Assembly: GCA_963737145.1 (NCBI GenBank)
Contig: CAVTRO010000005.1
Location: 248,001-312,000, forward strand
DNA from: AP-15 sp963737145
GTDB taxonomy: Bacteria > Pseudomonadota > Alphaproteobacteria > ATCC43930 > CGMCC-115725
Reading direction: 5' to 3'
DNA: 64,000 bases
Shown: positions 9,963-19,108 of the stretch, one piece after another
Layout of the letters: every line of letters begins with the position of its first letter
Numbering within the stretch: position 1 is the first letter of the stretch
Made by a program: the position numbers and the translations under genes
Notes under the pieces: model-generated
The model's database searches: none
Told to the model about the DNA's origin: nothing
Seen by the model: the letters and a program-made list of their open reading frames with translations, nothing else

Positions 9963-11042
9963 GTGTCGCAGTCCCGTGTCCCGCAAGTCGTCGAAGCATT
10001 CGCCCGCGGCGAGATCGTTGTTGTCACCGACGACGACGACCGTGAGAACGAGGGCGACCTGATCGTCGCAGCAGTACACGCGACGCCGGAGAAGATGGCC
10101 TTCATCATCCGCCATACCTGCGGCATCGTCTGCGCGCCATTGACCGCGGAAACCGCGCGACGGCTGCATCTTGCCCCGATGGTCGCGGACAGCGACGCCA
10201 TTCACGGTACCGCATTTACGGTTTCAGTCGATTACCGCCACGGCACGACAACTGGGATTTCCGCCGACGACCGCACCGCGACAATTCGCAACCTCGCGAA
10301 CAACAATGCGGGCCGATCGGATTTCGTCCGACCCGGTCATATCTTTCCGTTGATTGCCAAGGATGGCGGCGTGCTGATGCGTTCGGGCCACACCGAAGCG
10401 GCGATCGACCTCTGCCGGCTCGCCGGCATCGAGCAGGTCGCGGCGATTTGCGAGCTGGTCAATGATGACGGCACCGTGATGCGCGGCCCTCAGGTCCGCA
10501 GCTTCGCCAAAAGCCACGGCCTGAGGCGCATCTCGGTGGCCGATCTTATCGCTTATCGCCAAGCGCGAGAAAAGCTCGTGACCCGCGTGGCCGAGTTCAC
10601 TGTGGCGAGCGAGATCGGCGAGCTCGGCGGTTATGCCTATGTGACGCCGTTCGACAAGGTCCACCACTACGCGTTCGTCTATGGAAACATTGGCGACGGC
10701 AGCAACATCCCGACGCGGCTTCACCGGGCCAACGTCCTCGAAGATGTGTTTGGCGGCGCCAAACCCATCCATGCCGCGCTGAGCCGGTTCAATGCCGCCG
10801 GGCGGGGGGTCCTTGTCTATCTGCGAGACGGCACGTCGGGCGTGCCGGCCTCTCCCGTCGCAGAGGAGGGCACCGGCTCGGAGCAGGAGCGCAATGTCCA
10901 GTGGCGCGAGGTAGGGCTCGGCGCGCAGATCCTGCGCGACCTGCGGATTTCCTCGATTCAGCTTCTGGCAACCCGCTCCCGCACTTATGTCGGGCTCGCC
11001 GGCTTTGGGATCGAGATCAGCGCAACCGAGCCGCTGGAGTAA
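9963..11042 (+). CDS. ribB: 3,4-dihydroxy-2-butanone-4-phosphate synthase with degenerate GTP cyclohydrolase II-like domain
   Basis: Makes the four-carbon precursor of riboflavin from ribulose 5-phosphate. The N-terminal 205 residues are an intact RibB domain: DDDDRENEGDLI (metal and substrate acids), HTCGIVCAP, HGTTTGISADDR and RSGHTEAAIDLCRLAG. The C-terminal 150 residues resemble GTP cyclohydrolase II but lack its zinc-binding cysteines: the usual H-S/A-E-C-x-T-G-D site reads HRANVLEDVFGG. This matches the RibBX arrangement known in alphaproteobacteria, so it should not catalyse the GTP step. GTG 9963 has GGGAG 9 nt upstream; ATG 9945 has none. Confidence 0.9.
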   Translation: MSQSRVPQVVEAFARGEIVVVTDDDDRENEGDLIVAAVHATPEKMAFIIRHTCGIVCAPLTAETARRLHLAPMVADSDAIHGTAFTVSVDYRHGTTTGISADDRTATIRNLANNNAGRSDFVRPGHIFPLIAKDGGVLMRSGHTEAAIDLCRLAGIEQVAAICELVNDDGTVMRGPQVRSFAKSHGLRRISVADLIAYRQAREKLVTRVAEFTVASEIGELGGYAYVTPFDKVHHYAFVYGNIGDGSNIPTRLHRANVLEDVFGGAKPIHAALSRFNAAGRGVLVYLRDGTSGVPASPVAEEGTGSEQERNVQWREVGLGAQILRDLRISSIQLLATRSRTYVGLAGFGIEISATEPLE

Positions 11043-11071
11043 CGGGGCGCCTCAGCGCGACCGGCACCCCC

Positions 11072-11410
11072 TCACACCGCGTCGGGGCCTTGCTCGCCGG
11101 TGCGGATGCGGATGGCCTGCTCGACCGCGAATACGAAGATCTTGCCGTCGCCGATCTTGTCGGTGCGGGCGCTGTCCTGAATCACCTGAACCGCGCGCTC
11201 GGTGATCGCGTCATCGAGCACGACCTCGATCTTGATCTTGGGCAGGAAGTCGATCACGTACTCCGCCCCGCGATAGACTTCGGTATGCCCCTTCTGACGC
11301 CCGAAGCCCTTGACTTCGGTGACCGTCATCCCGGTGATGCCGACCTCGTGCAGCGCGTTTTTTACTTCGTCCAGTTTGAAGGGCTTGATGATTGCTTCGA
11401 TCTTTTTCAT
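11072..11410 (-). CDS. glnK: PII nitrogen regulatory protein
   Basis: 112-aa trimeric signal protein that senses 2-oxoglutarate, ATP/ADP and uridylylation state. The T-loop RGAEYVIDF carries Tyr51, the uridylylation target, and the N-terminus MKKIEAIIKPFKLDEVK is canonical. It lies 29 bp downstream of amtB on the same strand, so it is called GlnK. It is expected to plug the AmtB channel when ammonium is ample. The order amtB-glnK is the reverse of the usual glnK-amtB. Confidence 0.95.
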   Translation of the reverse strand: MKKIEAIIKPFKLDEVKNALHEVGITGMTVTEVKGFGRQKGHTEVYRGAEYVIDFLPKIKIEVVLDDAITERAVQVIQDSARTDKIGDGKIFVFAVEQAIRIRTGEQGPDAV

Positions 11411-11439
11411 CGCCTAACCTCGCATTTAGCTCGACGGGC

Positions 11440-12832
11440 CTACTGGACTGCCTCGCCGTGAAGCGCCAGGTCGAGACCTTCGCGTTCAACCTCGGCGTCG
11501 ACCCGAAGCCCGACCGTAAGATCGACCAGCTTGAGCAGGATCAGAGAAACGACGACGTCATAGACGACGGTGACCGTGATCCCGTAGAGCTGCACTATGA
11601 CCTGATGCGGATTGCCGTCGATCAGGCCGCTCTTGCCTTCTCCGCCGACCCACGCAACCGCAAGCACACCGGTCAAGACAGCGCCAACCATGCCGCCGAT
11701 GCCGTGCACGCCGAACGCGTCGAGACTGTCATCATATCTGAGCGCGTGCTTGAGACCCGTCGTGGCCCAATAGCAGATGACCCCGGCCGCAACCCCGATA
11801 ATCAGGGCGCCCCGCGGGTCAACGAAGCCCGATGCCGGCGTAATCGCCACGAGCCCCGCCACTGCGCCCGAGATGATGCCGAGCACGCTGGGCTTTCCCT
11901 TCATGACCCATTCAGCGAACATCCAGGCGAGCGCGGCGGTTGCGGTAGCGATCTGGGTTACCGCCATGGCCATCCCGGCATTTCCGTTGGCTGCCGTTGC
12001 GGAACCGGCGTTGAAGCCGAACCAGCCGACCCACAGCAGCGAGGCGCCGATGACGCTGAGCACCAGATTGTGCGGCGGCATCGGCTCGGTCGCGTAGCCG
12101 CGCCGCCGGCCCATCACCAGCGCCGCCATCAAGCCGGCAAATCCGGAATTGATGTGCACGACGGTTCCGCCGGCAAAGTCGAGCACGCCCGCATCATTGA
12201 GAAACCCGTCCGGTCCCCACACAAAGTGGGCGATCGGACAATAAACGCAGATACTCCACAGGCCGATGAACCACAGCAATGCCGAGAATTTCATGCGATC
12301 GGCGAAAGCGCCGCAGATCAGCGCCGGCGTGATGATCGCAAAGGTCATCTGGAAACACATATAGACCGATTCAGGGATGGTCTTCGCCAGATCGTTAACC
12401 GAGTCGAGGGTCATCCCATACAGCAAGAACCGGCTCGTGCCGCCGAGGAATGGAGATCCCGGGGTGAACGCGAAACTATAGCCGATGACCACCCACAACA
12501 GGGTGACGAGGCAGGTCACCGCAAAGCTCTGCATCACCGTCGCCAGCACGTTCATCTTGCGGACCATGCCGCCGTAAAACAGTGCAAGGCCGGGCACTGT
12601 CATCATCAGCACAAGGGCCATGGAGGTCAGCATCCAAGCGGTGTCGCCCGAAATCGAGCTTGGGCGCCGCAGGGGCGGCTGCGTCGGCCGGTGCGGCGGC
12701 GGGTGCGGCAGCAGCTGGCTTACCGCCTGGGGCTGCCGGAGCTGGCGCTTGCGCCACAGCCGAGAGTGTCAGCAACAGCATCATCGAGGTGGCCAGCATC
12801 AGCCGTTGCAAAACAAGGTACACGGATTTCAT
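11440..12832 (-). CDS. amtB: Ammonium transporter AmtB (one frameshift after the signal peptide)
   Basis: Inner-membrane ammonium channel with eleven helices. The main frame runs from WMLTSMALVLMMTVPGLALFYGG with the family blocks GFNAGSA, DDSLDAFGVHGIGG and a terminus in which VEREGLDLALHGE binds PII. Upstream, ATG 12832 (behind GGAGGAAG) encodes a signal peptide (LMLATSMMLLLTLSAVAQA) and an Ala/Pro linker in another frame. Reducing AAA at 12651-12653 to AA joins PKLD to SGDTAWMLTS without loss, so this is one gene with a single-base insertion. A sigma-54-like site lies about 80 bp upstream. Cotranscribed with glnK. Confidence 0.92.
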
Positions 12833-12909
12833 CAACTTCCTCCAAGAGACCCATAGGCGCGGGGGCGAACCGTCTCCTGATCCACGAGCCGGACGCGTTG
12901 CTGCTGGGT

Positions 12910-12925
12910 ACCAAAAATCGTGCCA
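12910..12925 (-). promoter_or_regulatory. Candidate sigma-54 promoter for amtB-glnK
   Basis: On the minus strand TGGCAC-N5-TTGG reads toward amtB, close to the RpoN consensus TGGCAC-N5-TTGC; one base of the -12 element differs. It ends about 78 bp upstream of the amtB ATG. Nitrogen control of amtB-glnK by NtrC/RpoN is well established in proteobacteria, which makes the match credible. Confidence 0.55.
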
Positions 12926-13095
12926 ATCTCGTTCCGGCCGGCAAACCGGTTTGCCGGGACCGCGGAACGAGCAGCTAAATCAAGCGAGCGTTGCATAAGT
13001 CTCTGAGATACCTCGTTTCGGTGAGAAGGAATAGTCAGGGGTTAAAATTTAGGCAGAATTTAATCTGACGCCCTCTTAGCCTGCTGCGCGAAGGC

Positions 13096-13441
13096 TTATC
13101 GCACCAGTAACGACACGAGGAGCGCCAGCGCCAACAGAGCAGCCAAGCCCTGCCAGACTTGCAACGGTGCGCGCTCGTAGAGCGTGCGCGGCCGGCGGAT
13201 TGGGGTCGGGGCGCGTGCTGGTCCGGCCTCCATCTCGAACGCGAACTCGGTCATGTCGCGAAAGCGTCTCGCGGGAGCGGCCGCAATCGCGGCGGGCGAG
13301 TGCGGCCCGTAGCCAGGCAGGTAGATCGGGCCGCAGCGTGGAAAAGTCCTTCGGCGGGTCTCGGCGCGGCGGACTGGTGGGGTCGAGATTGCCGAAGGGG
13401 TATTCCCCCGTGAACGCGCGAAACATCGTGACACCGACCAC
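13096..13441 (-). pseudogene. C-terminal remnant of a Ser/Thr protein kinase (kinase/phosphatase type)
   Basis: Only the tail of a kinase is present. FTGEYPFGNLDPTSPPRR, then RPDLPAWLRAALAR in one frame, continue in a second frame as AIAAAPARRFRDMTEFAFE and a final membrane helix (LAALLALALLVSLLVR). This matches the end of bifunctional PP2C/Ser-Thr kinases of alphaproteobacterial nitrogen-assimilation loci. The catalytic domain is absent, so the fragment cannot phosphorylate. It abuts a second remnant of opposite orientation. Confidence 0.65.
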
Positions 13442-13449
13442 GGGATTCC

Positions 13450-13729
13450 CGGCTGTGCGGTGGCCTGCTCGTAGGGATCCTCGCGAACCCTGACATGCTC
13501 GGATACATCGGAACCGCTAAGGAAGCGCCCCGGCTGTTACCGGCTTGCTTTACGGCGATACGGGCGACCAGCTTCTGCTCCAGCTCGAGGGCGCGGCGTT
13601 CATCATCATCTACAACGCCATCGCCAGGTTTATCATTCTTAAGGTGATCTCGGTCTTCGTGCCGCTGCGCATGGAGAAGGCGCAGCTGGTGGTCGGGGAT
13701 GACGCGGTTCACGGCGAACCGCCTATGCA
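13450..13729 (+). pseudogene. C-terminal remnant of a second ammonium transporter
   Basis: Plus-strand reading gives GGLLVGILANPDMLGYIGTA, then after a one-base frame change near 13535 VTGLLYGDTGDQLL and IIIYNAIARFIILKVISVFV, ending VVGDDAVHGEPP. These are the last two membrane helices and the acidic PII-facing tail of an Amt protein. The tail differs from the intact AmtB next door, so it is a relic of another amt gene. No 5' part is visible. Confidence 0.7.
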
Positions 13730-13798
13730 ATCACCGTGGGGAGGCCGCAGAATAGACGGCGTGCCGACCCTCGTGATCAGTCAAACAATGCCTCTTTT

Positions 13799-15679
13799 TT
13801 AGTCAGAAGGCCCCGCGGCCGCCGCCGCTACCACCGCCGCGGCTGCTAGCTTCGGGGCAGTGACGATCTCGCCCTTCAGCCGCTCGATGGCAGGTTCGTC
13901 CAGGGTCTCGGTTTCGAGCAGGGCCGCCGCGGTGCGGTCGAGCAGCGGGCGGTTCTGCTGCAAAATGCCAAAGGCCGTCTGGAAGGCGCCGTCGACGAGC
14001 TGGCGAACCGCCCGGTCCACGGCTTCCGCGGTCTCTTCGCTGTAGTTGCGCTCCTGCGGAGCCGGCACATTTGGCTGCAGAAAGGGGGAGCGGTCTCGGT
14101 CATAGGTGACATTGCCGAGGGCATCGCTCATGCCATAGCGCAGGACCATCGCCCGGGCGATATCGGTCGCCCGCGCGAGGTCGTCGGCAGCGCCGGTCGA
14201 TATCTCGCGGAATACCAGCTGCTCGGCGGCGCGGCCGCCGAGCAGACCCGACATCTTGTACTTGAGCTCGGGACGGGTCATCAGATATCGGTCCTCGGTC
14301 GGCCGTTGGATCGTATAGCCGAGTGCGCCGACGCCATGCGGGATGATCGAGACCTTGTGGACGGATTCGGTGCCCGGCAGCGCCAGCGCCACCATCGCGT
14401 GACCGAGCTCGTGGTAGGCCACCACTCGGCGTTCCAATGGATTGAGCAACCGATTGCGTTTCTCCAACCCGGCGACCATGCGCTCGATCGCTGCCGTAAA
14501 GTCGGTCGTCGTGACCGCCTCGGCGTTGCGCCTGGTGGCGAGCAAGGTCGCCTCGTTGACCAGATTTGCCAGATCCGCACCGGTAAAGCCCGGCGTCAGC
14601 GCCGCGATCTGCTCGGGCTTCACATCGTCGCCGAGCTTTGTCACCTTTTTCAGATGCACCGCCAGGATCTGCTCGCGCTCTCGCTTGTCCGGCCGGTCGA
14701 CGAGGATCTGCCGGTCGAACCGCCCGGCGCGCAGCAATGCCGGATCGAGCACCTCGGGCCGGTTCGTCGCACCGAGCAGTACCAGACCCGTGGACGGATC
14801 AAAGCCGTCGAGTTCGGCCAGGAGCTGGTTCAGGGTCTGATCCTTCTCGTCATGCCCGCCTCCGACAAAAGCGCCGCGGGCACGACCGAGCGCATCGAGC
14901 TCATCGATGAAGATAATCGCCGGGGCATGTTGGCGCGCCTGCTCGAACAAATCCCGCACGCGGGCGGCGCCGACGCCGACAAACATCTCGACAAACTCCG
15001 AGCCGGAAATCGAGAAAAACGGGACGCCTGCCTCCCCTGCGACGGCGCGGGCGAGCAGCGTCTTGCCGGTCCCCGGCGGGCCGACCAGCAACACGCCCTT
15101 GGGTGGACGGCCGCCGAGGCGCCCGTACCTGACGGGGTCCTTCAGGAACTCGACGATTTCGATCAGTTCGTCCTTGGCCTCGTCGACGCCGGCGACGTCG
15201 GCGAAGGTGACCTTCGTCTCCTTCTCGACATAGATCCTGGCGCGGCTCTTGCCGATCTGCATCAAACCGCCGAGCCCGCCTTGGCCCATGCGCCGGATCG
15301 CGAACATCCAGATCCCGACAAAAAAGACCGCCGGCAGGACCCAGGAGAGGAGATCGGCGATCCAATGGCTCTCGATGATGCCGCTATAGACGACCCCATG
15401 CTTGGTTAGGTTGTCGGCCAGCTCAGGCGGCTGGACCCGCGTCGTGATGAAATCCTTGGAGCCTTTGGGCAGGGCCTCCTTCAGGGTCCCTTGGATCCGA
15501 TTTTGGGAGATCCAGACCTCTTTGACTTTATCTTCGCTGAGCAGCTGTTCGAACTGGCTATAGGGGATTGGCGTCAGCTTTCTGCTCTCCAGATAAAGAT
15601 CCTGGATGAGCAACATGCCAAGCACTGCGGCAATGACGTACCAGAAATTGATGTGGAATTTTTTATCGGTCGCATTCAT
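13799..15679 (-). CDS. ftsH: ATP-dependent zinc metalloprotease FtsH
   Basis: Membrane-bound AAA+ protease, 626 aa, which degrades misfolded membrane proteins and short-lived regulators. Two membrane helices (about residues 11-28 and 108-128) flank a periplasmic segment. Walker A GPPGTGKT is at 200-207, Walker B IIFIDE at 255-260, the second region of homology NRPEVLDPALLRAGRFDR follows, and the zinc site HELGH is at 423-427. The C-terminus is Ala-rich. It differs from the usual housekeeping FtsH in the short tail and the linker PKGSKDFIT, so it may be a second FtsH. Monocistronic; 317 bp divide it from the divergent mlaC-like gene. Confidence 0.95.
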   Translation of the reverse strand: MNATDKKFHINFWYVIAAVLGMLLIQDLYLESRKLTPIPYSQFEQLLSEDKVKEVWISQNRIQGTLKEALPKGSKDFITTRVQPPELADNLTKHGVVYSGIIESHWIADLLSWVLPAVFFVGIWMFAIRRMGQGGLGGLMQIGKSRARIYVEKETKVTFADVAGVDEAKDELIEIVEFLKDPVRYGRLGGRPPKGVLLVGPPGTGKTLLARAVAGEAGVPFFSISGSEFVEMFVGVGAARVRDLFEQARQHAPAIIFIDELDALGRARGAFVGGGHDEKDQTLNQLLAELDGFDPSTGLVLLGATNRPEVLDPALLRAGRFDRQILVDRPDKREREQILAVHLKKVTKLGDDVKPEQIAALTPGFTGADLANLVNEATLLATRRNAEAVTTTDFTAAIERMVAGLEKRNRLLNPLERRVVAYHELGHAMVALALPGTESVHKVSIIPHGVGALGYTIQRPTEDRYLMTRPELKYKMSGLLGGRAAEQLVFREISTGAADDLARATDIARAMVLRYGMSDALGNVTYDRDRSPFLQPNVPAPQERNYSEETAEAVDRAVRQLVDGAFQTAFGILQQNRPLLDRTAAALLETETLDEPAIERLKGEIVTAPKLAAAAVVAAAAAGPSD

Positions 15680-15996
15680 GAGCGCCTAGCCCTTATCTCG
15701 CGCGCAGCTACCGCAAATTATAACGGTCCCGACGGACCTGGGCTGCATTCTCGATTTGCCGGAAACCCTTTCTTAGCTCAATTCGAGCAGTGTTGCCACT
15801 GGACGTTGTTCCATGAGCGGATTAGACAACTTATGAGTAAGGAAATGTTTGGTGATTTCAAGACCGCGGCTCGGGCCCCCGGGAGAAAAGGATCGCAGCC
15901 CAGCCATGCGCTTGAAAGCCGCAGGGATGCGAACACCTAGAAAGAATATCTAAATTTTGTGGGAACTGAAGGCTGAGGAGAGCCAGGGAGCGTGCC
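15680..15996. other. Divergent intergenic region, ftsH / mlaC-like
   Basis: 317 bp that should hold the promoters of both flanking genes. No gene, palindrome or clear -35/-10 pair stands out. The stretch near 15940-15960 is AT-rich (AAAGAATATCTAAATTTTG) and could be the plus-strand promoter. Confidence 0.4.
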
Positions 15997-16650
15997 ATGA
16001 GGAAGTCGATCGTGCCAAAAAACTCAGCGCGGAAAGCGCTTTGTCTCGCCGCCGCTCTGGCGTCAGCGGCATTCTCCTATCCTGTTCATGCGGCGCCGCC
16101 GGCGAGCGGAGGCGACACGGTGCAGGGGCTCTACGACGCGCTGCTCGGCACAATGAAGAACGGCCGCATCCTCGGCCAGAGTGGCCGGTTCACGCAGCTC
16201 GAGCCGGTGATCCGCCGGACTTTCGACATCCCCTCGATGACCCGCTTGTCGGTCGGCCCGTCCTACTGGGCTGGGCTGAGCGAGGCGCAGCGCCAGCAGC
16301 TCACCGAGAGCTTCGGCCGCTATATTTCGGCGATCTACGCCGACCGCTTCGACAGCTATGCCGGCCAAAAGCTGCAGGTCACCGGCGAGCAGCCCAATCC
16401 GGGCGGCGTCATGGTCAAAAGCCAGATCGTCAAGGCCAATGGCGAGCCGGTCAAGGTCGACTACTTGATGCGCAAAAGCGGTGACGGCTGGCTGATTTCC
16501 GACATTTACCTCGACGGCGCGATCAGCGAAGTGGCGACCCGCCGCTCCGAATTCGGCGCGATCCTGCGCACCGATGGGGTCGATGGTCTGATCGCCGCAC
16601 TCAACCGCAAAGCCGACATGCTGACCGGGACCAGCGCCCGGGCATTCTAA
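15997..16650 (+). CDS. MlaC/Ttg2D-family periplasmic phospholipid-binding protein
   Basis: 217 aa with a cleavable signal peptide (ALCLAAALASAAFSYPVHA, cut near residue 32) and a Tol-Tgs2/MlaC fold: FDIPSMTRLSVGPSYW, LTESFGRYISAIYADRF, then VDYLMRKSGDGWLISDIYLDG. MlaC carries phospholipids between the outer-membrane lipoprotein and the inner-membrane MlaFEDB transporter; a paralogue, HpnM, serves hopanoid transport. No mlaFEDB or hpn gene adjoins, so which of the two it serves is open. The ATG follows GGGAGCGTGCC. Confidence 0.88.
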   Translation: MRKSIVPKNSARKALCLAAALASAAFSYPVHAAPPASGGDTVQGLYDALLGTMKNGRILGQSGRFTQLEPVIRRTFDIPSMTRLSVGPSYWAGLSEAQRQQLTESFGRYISAIYADRFDSYAGQKLQVTGEQPNPGGVMVKSQIVKANGEPVKVDYLMRKSGDGWLISDIYLDGAISEVATRRSEFGAILRTDGVDGLIAALNRKADMLTGTSARAF

Positions 16651-16838
16651 TTTTTCGGCGATAGCTGGGCCGGTCGCGCGCACTGTCAAAAATGCCGCGT
16701 AAAGAGGGATTCTGGCAAATTCATCGGGATTGCAGGGCGACCTCGGCGTATGCGTCAGAGTTGCAGAGGTCAGCATCGGAAGCAGCGCGGCGTTGGAAAC
16801 GAAGGTTAGAAGATTAATGGATATTCGACAGTTTCAAA

Positions 16839-17559
16839 TTAATATCGTCTACGTGACACAAAAAAACAGTCGCCCACGTCTGCCGCGTCAAGATCAAATA
16901 ATGCAATGTTGAATCCTGCTTCACCATAACTACTTTTATATCCTATACCGTCAAGTCCATTGCTTTTAAATAATTCTGACAGAATCTGCGTAGGAACATC
17001 AGTCAAGGCTGTCTTCGCTCCGCTGCACTGATTTAGAGAAGGCATCGTTAATATCTGACCATACTGCCCGCTCTACGTCCGCGATGCTCTGCACTGACCA
17101 TCTATAGAAAAATTCTACATATTGGGACGTGCAATCAACGATTAACAAATCTCTGTTAATTATCATTTTGGCGAATGAAACGTACGAACCGATCAGCGGC
17201 CTTACTTCAAGTATTGCAGTTTCGGACTTTGTGGAGAGATACAGACAAGCGATGCCCTCCGGGTTTGCGCGCCCATCCGATACTTTTTCGGGAATAGGTT
17301 TCATTCGGCTCTTCGGATATGTGCATGGTACCGAGTGAACCTTACCGTCTTTCTCCACTTCCCTCCATGCATGGCCAAGCTGGGCGCGCCATAGCCCGCC
17401 GGGGTACATGTCCTTTGTCAGCAGAAGCCGTCTCGTAGGGCTTGTTTCGAGGACTTCTTGCAAAAAATCCTCTTGGGCCAGTCCTCGTACATATCGCAGG
17501 TTGCGTCTTACGGCTTGGTCGAAGTTACGGTAGTCCTCAGCGGATTTAAACTGCGGCAT
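16839..17559 (-). CDS. RES-domain protein, putative NAD+-degrading enzyme (one frameshift)
   Basis: About 240 aa, read in two frames. RES landmarks are present: GGLWRAQLG (Arg58), GRANPEGIACLYLS (Arg97, Tyr107) and ETAILEVRP (Glu118). The C-terminal PTQILSELFKSNGLDGIGYKSS and FNIALFDL lie in another frame; dropping one base near 17011 joins them. RES toxins such as MbcT are NAD+ phosphorylases paired with an Xre-type antitoxin, but no such partner is seen here. The start at 17559 (MPQFKSAEDYRNF) is chosen over GTG 17586, which overlaps the recombinase. AT-rich codon use differs from the flanks, suggesting transfer. Confidence 0.75.
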
Positions 17560-17582
17560 GACTGGCCCGGATGCTTGCGTCC

Positions 17583-18175
17583 TCACGCGGTGAGCCGGAA
17601 AATCGTGCTCTTGCCGACGTAGTAGCTGCGCGCGAGTTCGGCAAGTGTGGCACCTTCGGCCCGGCGCTTGCGGGCCTCGTTCTGCTGCGTCTCCGTCAGT
17701 TTCGGTTTCCGGCCCATGCGCTGGCCGCGCTTCTGCGCCCGGCTGCGGCCTTCGGCAGTGCGGGTGCGGATTAGATCGCGTTCAACGTCGGCCAAGCCGC
17801 CGAGAACAGCAATCATCAAGCGCCCGGTGCTGGTGCCGGTGTCGGCCCACGGCTCGGCCAGTGATCGGAATTGCGCCTTGGCGTCCACGATCTGCTTGAC
17901 GATGGCGAACAGGTCAAAGGTGCTGCGGGCGAGGCGGTCAATCCGCGTCACCGTCACCACATCGCCGGGGCGAGGTGCTTGAGCATTTTGAGAAGCTCGC
18001 GCCGGTCGTTGGGCGCGCCCGTCACTTTCTCCCGGTAAATCTTGGTGCATCCGATGCCGCGTAGCTGCTCAAGCTGGCTGTCGAGCGTCTGGCCCACGGT
18101 GCTGACGCGGGTATAGCCGAGACGGCGGTTTTCGGGGGGTGCTTCGACCTTGGTTTTCAATTTCGTTTCGGTCAT
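17583..18175 (-). CDS. Serine recombinase (resolvase/invertase family, one frameshift)
   Basis: Site-specific recombinase of about 197 aa. The N-terminus has GYTRVSTVGQTLDSQ, whose Ser is the nucleophile, followed by IGCTKIYREKVTG. The second part, in another frame, has TVTRIDRLARSTFDL, STGRLMIAVLGGLADVERDLI, the arm RTRTAEGRSRAQKRG and a C-terminal helix-turn-helix (TLAELARSYYVGKSTIFRL). A missing G in the GGGG run at 17967-17970 (C on the coding strand) accounts for the break and gives KHLAPGDVVTVTR. It ends 24 bp before the RES start on the same strand. It marks this stretch as mobile DNA, although no transposase or res site could be assigned. Confidence 0.88.
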
Positions 18176-18265
18176 AAGTTACGGGAAGCGTAACCCCTTG
18201 ACCGGGCAGGGGCAAGCAAATTTCCCAAATTCTTAAGTTTTGCACGCACCTGGTGGGGTGTGGCG

Positions 18266-18298
18266 GTGGAACGGAGCTATGTAGTGGAACGGAGCTAT
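18266..18298. repeat. 15-bp direct repeat, 18-bp period
   Basis: GTGGAACGGAGCTAT occurs at 18266-18280 and again at 18284-18298, separated by GTA. It lies 91 bp upstream of the recombinase start codon and 56 bp before the next plus-strand gene. It could be a recombinase or regulator binding site, or a small duplication. Confidence 0.6.
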
Positions 18299-18353
18299 AT
18301 GCAAGAGCCTAACCCCTTTTTCGACGATATCCATCTATGTTACACTAGGCGAT

Positions 18354-19045
18354 GTGACCGATTTGATTTCAATTTTGGACTTCCTATCGCGCGCAATTGC
18401 CGTCGTTTTGGCGATTGGTGGGCTACTCGCTTTCGTGTTCCGACGCTGGGTCGGCGCCTCAATTGATGCTCATTTCAAGGCACGGCTCGATGCTCAGATT
18501 GAAACTCTCAGACATGAGTTCGCCACGACGCTGGAGGAAAAACGATCGGCTCTGACGAGAGAACTTGAGCTTTATAAACGTGTCCTAGATGAAGACCTGC
18601 GTCGGGAAGGCTATATCTTTGATAAGAGTGTTATGCTATATGAAAAAGTTCAAACTGATCTTGGGACAATATGCCAAGATATTAGCTGGGTGTGCTTGCA
18701 TTACAATTCCGCGGCGATATCAACAAAAGGCAAATTCGTCAAACTCCTTGGTTTTGGTGATCCCGACGCCAATCGATAGAATATAGGGGACTTCTGCTAG
18801 ACAAGGCGAGACACGCTCTAATGGAAGTCCAACTTCACATAAATAATAATGCTCAATATATGGTTGCAGAAGCATCCAGTGTTTTTGATTTTTGTGAAAG
18901 TCTATCTAGTTTTTTGGCGGCTGGTGCTACAAATCCAGAGACACTGAAGACACTATTAAAAACACGGGTGGACCTCGCCTTTAATTGGAAAAATGCATTA
19001 GAAGTGTCGCACCGAGACGCGCCTCAGTTGTCACAAAAATCTTGA
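18354..19045 (+). CDS. Membrane-anchored coiled-coil protein of unknown function (one frameshift)
   Basis: About 230 aa, not assigned to a family. An N-terminal membrane helix (AIAVVLAIGGLLAFVF) precedes a charged coiled coil (HFKARLDAQIETLRHEF ... KRSALTRELELYKRVLDED). The frame stops at 18777; adding one base in the CC run near 18769 continues DPDAQSIEYRGLLLDKARHALMEVQ and the rest to the stop at 19045. The gene is AT-richer than its surroundings. It precedes the pentapeptide-repeat gene by 63 bp on the same strand, so the two may be cotranscribed. Confidence 0.6.
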
Positions 19046-19108
19046 TTTCCGCACGCGACCTTTTTGGGAATTTATAGCCCCTCTCTATTATTCCCGGAAC
19101 CTGTCTGA

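Noticed and set aside
11392..12978. Long plus-strand open frame (528 codons) over glnK-amtB
   Set aside because: It is the antisense of two clear genes; the translation is His/Arg/Asp-rich and unlike any protein.
13780..13801. T-rich run near the ftsH 3' end as an intrinsic terminator
   Set aside because: No stable stem precedes the T run on either strand.
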